From NCBI GenBank assembly GCA_039545355.1, contig BCJJ01000081.1, positions 1-28,620 of the forward strand: a stretch of DNA of 28,620 nt. The letters run 5' to 3'. Position numbers and translations under genes: made by a program. Of the stretch, positions 20,829-28,620 are shown piece by piece. Source of the stretch: Trichosporon coremiiforme (Eukaryota; Basidiomycota; Tremellomycetes; Trichosporonales; Trichosporonaceae). A model generated the notes under the pieces. It was not told the origin of the DNA. It made no database searches and was given only the letters and a program-made list of their open reading frames with translations. Positions within the stretch are counted from its first letter, which is position 1, and every line of letters begins with the position of its first letter.

Positions 20829-21276
20829 TTTGGGTAGGTGGTCGTGAGTCGGGGGAAGCGTCGAACGGCTGGGGTCCGAAGCTAGAGGTTACTCTCACGA
20901 GTTTTGGTGTCTGCAACCAGGCTCTTTGTCGCTGACGACTCTTGCTGGCAAGAACAATGCGAAACCGCAAAGATTCAACCTGCCACATGAGCGTCAGGGG
21001 CTGGCGCGCGAGAAAACGCCGAAAACCTGCCTAAGTCTTGGACACGTGGGTCACACGTCACGTGATAGCCTTGGTTGATCCATGTTCCTGGAGCGTCTCT
21101 GAGCCCAGGTCGATGCGTGCAGCGACGAGGCAGATAATATCACAGATACATCACTGATATGGGGTACTACACTATGATACAGTGGCATTAATCTCCTCTG
21201 CATACGTAGCTCGACAACTCATCAGGTCCTCAGAAGTGTGCTGAAGTTCCTCGCGGCTCACTCCGCTCGCAGCTGC
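20829..21276. other. intergenic region upstream of eIF3c
   Basis: This holds the eIF3c promoter and leader and the 3' UTR of the Lgl-type gene. No coding frame is supported. Two CACGTG boxes at 21043-21065 are the only sites I can point to. Confidence 0.5.
21043..21065. promoter_or_regulatory. twin CACGTG boxes upstream of eIF3c
   Basis: CACGTG at 21043-21048 and TCACGTGA at 21058-21065 lie 215-237 bp upstream of the eIF3c start codon. Paired E-boxes of this type are bound by Cbf1/Tye7-like bHLH factors, which regulate translation genes in several fungi. Assignment to eIF3c follows from position alone. Confidence 0.4.
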
Positions 21277-24200
21277 TCAGAACCTGAAGAACCCCCTCGC
21301 CGAGCTTTTCCCCGCCTCAGCCATGGCCGCCTTGCGCGCAGCCTCCACAAACCCACTCGCTGAGTTGGCCAGCTGCTCCGCACTCTCCTCAAGCCGGTTC
21401 ATGACCTCCTCTCTCTGTTTGAACTTTTGCTGCAGCTCGGCATAGATGCCTCCCACATTCATACCAGCTGCATCCTCCTGAGCTGCAGAGACGCGGCGGG
21501 ACTCGCGTTTCGGCGCAGCTGCAGTAGCGGGCTCGGCCCAACTCATTAAAGGGGGTCTGGTAGAAGGTGTGGGCTTGGGCACGACGCGATCAGAGCCGCC
21601 AACAAGAGCGTCCAGTTGTGACGCCGTCAGGGGTGCGTTGGCCCACATCCAGCTGAACACACCCGCGTTGAGGGGTTGCGGCTGCGCCCCCACTGCCTCT
21701 TTGTGGTAGACCGGGTCAATGCGAGGAGGGAGCGGTTTGCGGAAGTTGAACAGCGTCTTGAGCTGAATGTCCCCGGGAGAGGTGTACTCGAGGAAATCGC
21801 CACAGGGCTCAAACGACAGCGTCCCCGAGGGCTCGCCGACCCCGAGCGGCTGCCGCGTGATGTCCTCCAGCTTTGGGACAGAGAGGAACTCGGCGTACCC
21901 TGGCACTATGGCGGCGAGGACCCGTCCGCCGTTGCGATACAGGTAGGTTGCGGCGCTGCAGTCGTTCAGAGACGCTTTCGCGAGCCGGTCACCCGTCACA
22001 TTGGCCGAGGCGCGGGCCGTCGTCCGGCTAACGGCAAGGTAGACACAGTGCGTCTTGCTCTTGAGCGAGAGACGGTGGTGCTCGACCTGCATCGAAGCGG
22101 CAAACGCTGCCGGCGAAGCGGACAGTTCCTCTCCCGTCTCGGGATCGAGAATGAAGGCGGCCACAGGCGCCTCGAGCGAGTTGAACGTTGCCGGCTTGGC
22201 GACACTCCACCCCTTCTGATTCACCAGCGGATAAACACGCGTGGCGCCGTCACAGACCGCAAAGAGACGCGGCTTGGGCGTGCTGTCGTGCCCGACGCCG
22301 CAGACCGCCCACTTCAGGACATGCACGGGCCGTTCGAGGACTTCGACGTGCATCACGCGCGGGCCGCGCATGTCGATCAGCACGAGTTGCGGGCCATAGG
22401 CGACGGCGAGGAAGCCGATGTCGCTTAGCGAGAGGGCGGAGACGCGGCCCGAGAGTTCGAACAGCGATACGGGCTTGAAGCCGTCCATGTCCCAGCGGGA
22501 GAGGTGCGTGAGGGAGACGATTTGGGTTGCTGGTGGCTCTGGGGTTGGTTCGGGCGACGGAGAGCGGCCGTCGATCCGCCCGTCCCAACCGCGATACAGC
22601 GCTGGAGCCTCTTCCTCCTCCTCCTCGAGCGAGACGTCCTCCAGCTCGTCGTTCAGGTCCACGTTGTGGAGCTGCTCGGCAACCTCGTCGATCTTCACCT
22701 TCGGCTCTTCGGTCTTTCCATTCTGCTGAGGCTTCTCCTCATCTTCCCGAGTCTCCGGAACGTCCTTCTCGTCGATAGCAGTAGGCTCCTCGGCTATAGG
22801 TGACTCGGAGGGACTCTCGCTACTCTGCCTCGTCTCCGCCTCTCCAAACTTGGCCACGAGCACCTGCCCACTCGCGAGCGCAATGGCGCACTCCAAACTC
22901 TCCGGCGCCAGCACCGCGTCAACAATAACCGGCCGGGGGCCCTCGCCATGAATCTCGCGCAGAATCTTGGCGACGTCGATGGTCAGATGCCCCAAGGGGT
23001 TCGGGAACTCGAACGCCAGCGGCACCTGCAGCAACAGCTGCGCCGAGACATCGTGGAACCGCACCGTCGCGTCTGCGTGCCAGGACACCATGACGCGGAA
23101 CCCGTCGTGCTGTTTTGGGTCTGGAGCGCCCGAGCTGCGGAGGTCGGGCACGGCCAGCCCGCCGCGGAGGGGAACGCGCGTGCCGTCCATCCCGGCTAGG
23201 AGGCGGGCGAACTGCGCGTCGGGGATGGAGACGAGCTTCGCGCCCATGATTGCGCGGACGCCGGCCCAGATCCCGCTCGGCACTGCCAATGCACCTTCAC
23301 GAGCACGTCGGACTGAGCGGGAGGAGAGCACGCTCGCGCGATCGGGCGCACTCCAGGGGAAGCGGCGGATGCTATCGCGCCTCTTCCGCGGAGATGTCGT
23401 TTGGGCCATCACGTCCCCTTCCCCGGGGAGGGCAAAGTCCTTGCGTCCGAGCACTGGGGGCTCGACCTCGGAGCGCAGGGGCGGGAAGGCGTATGCCTCG
23501 AGTTCTCTGCCGAGATTTGGGAGTTGGGGGTCCGGGGTCAGCAGCACGACGAGGGCGGAGGCGTCCTGCGCCTGGCCGTAGTAGGGCGAAGAGGACAGCA
23601 GGAGGAAGTCCTCGGGCGGCGTGCGAGAGCGATACGCCGAGACACCGGTGGGGTTGACGCTGGCGCGGAAAGCGGCGCGTTCAGCACGCGACAGGCCTTC
23701 ACCTTGCGGGCTCTTCTTCCCTCCCTTTGACACAACTGGCGCCTGATAAGCCGGCAGTTGGAGCACGCTGATGCCCGGCTTCTCGCCACTCGCCTGTCCA
23801 CCCAGCACGAGCAGGAGGCTCTCGCCGCGGCTGGCGAACTGCTGCCCAAACTCCTCCGCGCCCGTGAAGGACGCCCATTGCAGCTTGTACACTGGCTCTC
23901 GGTCCGCCACAGCAGCGGGGGTCACGGGGTCGTGTTCATAGTCTCCCTTGGCCTTGGCCGCCAACTGGTCCCTCAGCGCGCCGGCAGCGACGAGCGCCTC
24001 GGCGTCGGCAATGTGCACGTCCTCGTGCGTGAGCGTGCGCACCGTGAGCGGCTTCTCGTCCGCGTACGCCCAGAACGAGAGACAGCCGTCCGCGTGCCCT
24101 GCACAAAAGACTTGGCCGTCGTCCCGCCAGACCAGAGACGTGACGGGCGGGGAGCGTTCCGTCCACAACCGCTCTGCGTTGGCGTAGCTGCCCCCGCCGG

Positions 24201-25036
24201 GAGATCCGGGCGCATGGACGGCTTCGAAGAACTTGACCCCGGCGCCAGCGCGAAAGTCGTAGGCCACAATGCCGCCCGTGTACCCGACCAGGAGGACGTT
24301 GAGGTCCCGCGGGTTCTGAGCAAGGGCGGCGATGGATCTGTGGTCAGCGACTGGTCACAAAGCTGCTCTAGAGTACCCACGATTTAGCCCTTGGTCGGTC
24401 GACCCCGCTGCGGCGTAATCGCTCCTCATGCCCCTCCCAGAGATTCGGCACGCGCCACTCGGCCAAGCGGGCGAGTTTCGTGTCCCATGCCCGGAGGGTG
24501 CCGTCGGCCATGCCGAGGAACACGAAGGAGTGGGACACACTCGTCTCGATCGCGGTCACGTTGCCGAGGGAGCTGGCCGCTTCGCGCACGGGTAGCGGTG
24601 GCTCAGCTTTCAGGGCTGGCTCGGTGCACGCCGTCAGGTCGAACTGGTACAGTGTGTTGTGGTCGTCGATCGCGATGAGTTTTGAGCCGGGGTGGAACGT
24701 GAGGAACTTGATGCCCGGCGAGGGCGCAGCCCGAGCACCGTTTGGCCCGGCGTGTGCCCCCGAGGGGCCATCGTGTCCACCAGAAGAATACCGCGGCCCA
24801 CCCGAGCTCCGCCGACTCTCAAGCGTAACGGGGATCGTGAAGCGGAACCCCTCCTGTCCATAAACAGCGACTGTGCCTGCGGACGTGCCGAGGGCCATAA
24901 GCGACAGCACCGGGTCGTGCGCGAGGGCGCTTATGTCCCCGCTGAGAGCTAGGGAGGCGAGGGGCCCATACTTGTAGAAACTCGGTTCGCGGAGGGGCGC
25001 ACTGAGGTCGGGCAGTGGGGGGCGGGACTTGAACAT
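21277..25036 (-). CDS. Lgl/tomosyn/Sro7-family WD-repeat protein with C-terminal R-SNARE-like motif
   Basis: Exons 25036-24381 and 24337-21277, with a 43-nt intron (GTGGGT, CTGAC, CAG), give about 1238 aa. The family (Lethal giant larvae, tomosyn, yeast Sro7/Sro77) binds plasma-membrane Qa/Qbc SNAREs and Rab/exocyst partners in polarised exocytosis. Evidence: an N-terminal propeller start (FYKYGPLASLALSGDISAL, LSLMALGTSAGTVAVYG), GIKFLTFHPGSKLIAID, NPRDLNVLLVGYTGGIVAYDF, SLVWRDDGQVFCAGHADGCLSFW, and a second propeller half. A strongly acidic insert (about residues 730-830, EDVSLEEEEEEAP) interrupts it. The last 60 residues contain LQQKFKQREEVMNRLEES, which aligns with synaptobrevin/tomosyn R-SNAREs including the zero-layer Arg (about R1194). 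The start is the ATG immediately before FKSRPPLPDL. It follows the RhoGAP gene in the same direction. The family call is firm; the gene name is not assigned because fungi may carry more than one paralogue. Confidence 0.87.
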
Positions 25037-25315
25037 GGCGTCGGGGCCGGGGCAGCGAGGGGAGCGAGCTGGCCGGTCGTTAAAGAGTGAGGAGGAAGAA
25101 TTGAGGAGAGAATCGATGCCGACCAGCGGAAAGGATGTGCTCGACCTGAGTGTTGGAATGGGTATGGGTAGACGGGTAGAGGGCGTGACGATAGTGTGCG
25201 CTAGCGTCTTTCACCGGCTTGTGTTCCTGTGTCCTGCGCAGAGTGTAGAAGACAGGTAACGGGGATGAAGTGGCCGGTCGCGCGCCGGGGCTGTGCACGC
25301 TGTGTCGGAGTCGGC

Positions 25316-25364
25316 GTAGCGGCGTAGCGGTGTAGCGGTGCAGCGGTGGTAGCGGTGCGAGCGG
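25316..25364 (+). repeat. 8-9 bp tandem GTAGCGGT microrepeat
   Basis: About six units of GTAGCGGC/GTAGCGGT/GCAGCGGTG/GTAGCGGTG stand head to tail, 280 bp upstream of the Lgl-type start codon, probably in its promoter or leader. Slippage-prone; function unknown. Confidence 0.8.
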
Positions 25365-25991
25365 TCTATCGTCCGTCGTTGAACTTGAGATGGAGAAAGG
25401 GATAAGTCGACACGGACCGCGAAGCGTGCGATGTCCACTTGGAAGACTGGATATATAAGGTCAAAGCGTCCCTTCTTAGCGCAGCTCGAGGATCGACTAG
25501 CCTTGGTCGAAAGACGATGGGGCGACAATGATCGAGGAAGTGGTGCTCCGTCACCGTCGGCGATCCTTAGGACAATGAACAGCAAAGCTAGCAGGGCTGA
25601 ATGCGAAGAGGGCGATAAGAAGATACCTCACCTCAGTGTCGAACAGACACCGCGCCGTGATGTTCTCCGGGTGGACGAAATGGTCTTACCGCCAGTGCAC
25701 TGCACAACTTTCCAAGGCTCGCCGGCTTGGCACCGGCGCGTCATGGGCCAGGCGCGTCGGAATGCTTAAGGGCACATTACGACGCCCCTCCACTCGCCAC
25801 TTATGCCCACTTATGCTCCCTTCTCGTCTTCTCTCCGATCCATCAGATGTAACCAAAACATGCACAGTGTGTTCAAGATGCACAGTCACTTGTTCCGTCT
25901 GACAGTCTGGAGTTTTACTTCGTCGCACCCCCGGGATTCCCAGATTAATGGACTGCGGAAAAATGTCGATACGGAAAGCGTCATATCGAAG

Positions 25992-26071
25992 CCCCCCCCC
26001 CCCCCTATGGCTTCACCCTGCCTCGATCCCTCAGGTGTCCTCTCGTCAGGCGCGTCAGGCGCGTCAGGCGA
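25992..26071 (+). repeat. C14 homopolymer and a GTCAGGCGC triplicate
   Basis: Fourteen consecutive C residues at 25992-26005 are followed 39 bp later by three tandem copies of the 9-mer GTCAGGCGC (26045-26071, last base changed to A). These are ordinary simple repeats. Read length at the C run may also be a sequencing-error point. Confidence 0.8.
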
Positions 26072-26474
26072 CCTCAGGGACTGAAACGATACAGCCTAGA
26101 ACTCGACCTTGCATCGCACCTGGCACCCTCCTGCCTTCTGCCTTCTGTCTACTGCGGGCAGCTTCTGAAAATGGCGGGTGGACAGGAGTAGGTACCTGGA
26201 TTCCATCTGAGTTACCACTACTTCGAGCTCTTGAAAACACATCGTTTCCGATCTACCCCTTCCAGTGCTGTCTGCTGGAATCACTCCGCTCTCACTCATA
26301 CGCGAATGACGCTCGCTTGCGCTCGCTCCTGTCTCGTGTGGCATTTCATAGGCATGCATGTCCGTCTAAACACATCTCGTCGTGTACATATCGATTTTGG
26401 CACCAGGCTCACTCCTGAGCTCACAGTCGCCATCCGCTCGCCGACTTACCGGTCGGCTTCGCCAGCTCACTCGC

Positions 26475-28620
26475 TCACTTTCCTCCATTCTCAAACTGCG
26501 CCGCAATCTTACTAACGCTCCCCCTCTGGCTGTGCGCGTGCCCGGGGGCCGGGCGGGGTCCACGAGCCCCCTTGGGCCCGCGGAGACGCGACGCCTCGCT
26601 CGACGTGTTCCGCTTGAGGCCGCCGCCGGTGGCGATAATCTCGTCCGCTGTGGAGTGGACGCTGTTCCGGCTGGGGGTGGTGCGGCCCGACGTGGGCTCG
26701 ATGGGGGATTCCTTCTCGACTGAAGCCGCGGGTACGGGGGCGGGAGCGGGGACAGGAGCGGGGACAGGAGCGGGGACGGAGGGGAGGGCCGTGGCGGGGC
26801 TGATGGGGGAGGATTCGGGTGAGATCATGGGAGGCGGGACGTCGGAGGAGGCGGCGGTGGGGATCGGGTTGGAAGACTCGCCCGGCGTGCCGAGGGGCGT
26901 CTTGAACTCCGGCTCGACTGGAGACGGCGCCAGACCCTCCGGTTCCGTGACGACGGGGGCGACCGTGGGCTTGGTCGGACTGCCGAGCGAGGCGCGCTTG
27001 GCCTGCTGCGCGAGCAGTTCCTGTGGGTCAAAGTCCTTGGCGAGGTCGGAGCGGGAGATGCGCTGGTCGACCAGCGCCGTGCGCTTGCGGTACGGCATGA
27101 CGCGGTCTGCCTGCGCCTTCTTCTTCTCGAGCAGGGCGGGGAAGACATCGTCGTAGTGCTCCACCATGTCGGCCAGGAAGAGGCCGGGCGTCCGGTCCTG
27201 AATCGTAAGCTCCGTCTCGTACTGCGGGCGCAGGATGCAGCGGCCAGTCGATAAGGAGAGCTTGGTCGTGAAGATCTTGTCGCCCTCGGCGCTCGTGGAA
27301 GTCGAGCGGATCAGGCTGGGTGTCAGCTATGTAGAGTACAAATCAGCTTACTCCTTGAAGTACTTGATGACCGTGTTGAGGGTGTACAGCTGCGACGCGG
27401 GCAGACGAGCCAGCACCGAGCTGATCGCACTGCTCGTGTCGCGCTCGAGGTCCGCGCCGATCGACGGATAGACGGCCTTGGCGTCCTCCCATCCCTCCCA
27501 CCCGACGACGGGCGGATTGAGCTCGAGCAGCCACAGCTTGACGGTGCCGCAGACAATGGGCGCGTTGAACTTTTTCGCAATCGTCGCGACCTCATCGGCA
27601 GTCAGCATCGGGCTGTTGACCGCTGCGCGCAGCATGTGGAGCTCCTCGAGGGGCACCTCGTAGATCCACGAGCGGCGGCGCTCCTCGGGGTCGAGGTCGG
27701 CGCCGAGGTCGGTCGCGGCCTGCAGCAGTCCCTCGAGAACCGCGGGGATGGCGTCCTTCGGGCGCGGGGGCGCGACGACCGACTTCCACGCCGTCTCGCC
27801 CGACCAGCGGCGCAGGTCGATACCGAAATTGACGTCCGGGAGGTCGCTCTCGACGCTCTCGTAGATGTACGGCCTGGGGCGGAAGGGACCCGTACGGTGT
27901 CCCTCGATGAGCGCCTTCAGGTCCGCCTCGGGGTTGAAGGCCTGGACGCTGAGCGACGCGCTCTCCTGCAGGTCGGCGAGGCGCTGGGGGAGCTTGGCGA
28001 GGGCCTCCTCGTACTGCTTCAGAATGCCGCGGACGACACCGAGACGCTCCCGCTCCCACTTTTCCCACACGCGCAGGCCGCGCTCAATCTTCTCCTCGAG
28101 CTCGAGGCGCAGCGCCTCCGTCTCCCGGACCCCGTCGTGGTACGTGCTGTCCGCCTTGCCGGCCTCTCGCCGTAACCGGACGTGGGCGGGCTCGTCGCTG
28201 TGGCCCATCGAGCTCGGGAGGTAGTTTTTCAGGTATGCGGGGATGTGCGCAGAAGCAGACGCCATGGCGCTCGAGCTCGCCGTCGACAGGTCCTTGGTCG
28301 AGTAGCTCGGCATGTTGAGGTTGTTCAGCGAGCTCGTCAGCGAGTTTTGCAGCGTCGCCATGTTGTCCTGCGGGTCAATCTTGAGGATGAAGTACGTGTC
28401 GTCCGACGCCTCGAACCCGCGCCCGACGCCGCAGCGGCTCAGGTGGTTCATGCGGTGCAGCTCGACGGCCGCGTCGACGCAGCGGTCCCACTCGCCGCCG
28501 AAACCCTCGACGTGGCGCGAGAGCCAGTCGACAAACTCGAAACCGGAAAACGTCCTCTCGTACTGGCCGATAATGGTGCTGCGCTGGCGGCTCGCGAGCG
28601 CCGCGCGCGTGCTGATGTCG
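26475..28620 (-). CDS. Rgd2-type F-BAR/DEP/RhoGAP protein, 5' end beyond window
   Basis: Two exons are visible, 28620-27352 and 27315-26475, joined across a 36-nt intron (GTAAGC, CTGAC, CAG); 702 residues are seen and the N-terminus is outside. Fungal Rgd2-like proteins bind membranes through F-BAR and act on Rho/Cdc42 GTPases at sites of growth or cytokinesis. In order: a DEP domain (visible residues 13-82, FSGFEFVDWLSRHVEGFGGE), a linker, a charged coiled-coil stretch fitting the second half of an F-BAR (about 148-225), then a RhoGAP-like domain from FGIDLRRW (265) through KFNAPIVCGTVKLWLLEL, NTVIKYFKDLI and TPGLFLADMVEHYDDVF. The usual Arg-finger box GxxRVSG is replaced by RRRSWIYEVPLEELHMLR. 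The C-terminal tail is Pro/Ala/Ser-rich with a PAPV repeat, ending in SVSKIAAQFENGGK. A GTGAGC overlaps the stop, so another small 3' exon is conceivable. Confidence 0.85.
26743..26778. repeat. 12-bp minisatellite in the RhoGAP tail
   Basis: GGAGCGGGGACA is repeated about three times head to tail, in frame, and encodes the PAPV repeats of the RhoGAP protein's disordered tail. Length variation between strains is likely. Confidence 0.7.

Larger units (their letters stand above)
25037..26474. other. intergenic region upstream of the Lgl-type gene
   Basis: This carries the promoter and leader of the Lgl-type gene and the 3' UTR of the RhoGAP gene. No coding frame is supported. It contains a GTAGCGGT microrepeat (25316-25364), a TATATAA at 25452-25458, a run of 14 C (25992-26005) and a 9-bp triplicate (26045-26071). 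Confidence 0.5.

Noticed and set aside
18625..20847. A 740-codon open frame on the plus strand opposite the eIF3c gene
   Set aside because: It is fully antisense to a confident conserved gene. Its Val/Leu/Gly/Arg/Glu-rich composition is that of a mirror frame produced by strong GC-ending codon bias.
25803..26084. A 93-codon plus-strand frame with a proline run
   Set aside because: The proline run is simply the C14 homopolymer and the Ser-Gly-Ala part is the 9-bp triplicate; no similarity, no splice context.

Overview
The window reads as nuclear DNA of a GC-rich basidiomycete yeast, most likely Tremellomycetes and plausibly a Trichosporonales relative. This placement is inferred from gene families, very short introns (mostly 35-43 nt) and a nearly fixed CTGAC branch site; no marker gene is present to prove it. 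Six protein genes are supported (five complete, one running off the right edge), plus one tRNA gene. I rebuilt 18 introns by hand; each has GT/AG ends, keeps the reading frame and rejoins conserved protein sequence.

Layout: 557-2385 (-) is an MFS sugar-porter transporter with five exons. A 2.7-kb gene-poor stretch separates it from a divergent NCS1 nucleobase/allantoin-type permease at 5082-7156 (+, six exons), whose upstream DNA carries TGACTCA, CACGTG and GATAA sites. Next is CCH1, the four-domain fungal calcium channel, at 8529-15394 (+, seven exons, about 2167 aa). Between CCH1 and the convergent eIF3c gene lies a 2.6-kb non-coding interval with an unusual array of ten ungapped 40-nt degenerate elements (15739-17254), all in one orientation, followed by an intron-containing tRNA-Asn(GUU) on the minus strand (17407-17490). 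Three minus-strand genes follow in tandem: eIF3 subunit c (18049-20828), a large Lgl/tomosyn/Sro7-type WD-repeat protein with a C-terminal R-SNARE-like segment (21277-25036), and the 3' part of an Rgd2-type F-BAR/DEP/RhoGAP protein (26475-28620).

The genes do not form an operon or a recognisable biosynthetic cluster. Two neighbours (Lgl/Sro7 type and Rgd2 type) belong to families acting in polarised exocytosis and Rho signalling, and three encode membrane transport proteins, but the arrangement looks like ordinary fungal housekeeping DNA. The strongest unexplained signal is the 40-nt element array in the CCH1-eIF3c convergent interval; I cannot assign it to a known family from sequence alone.
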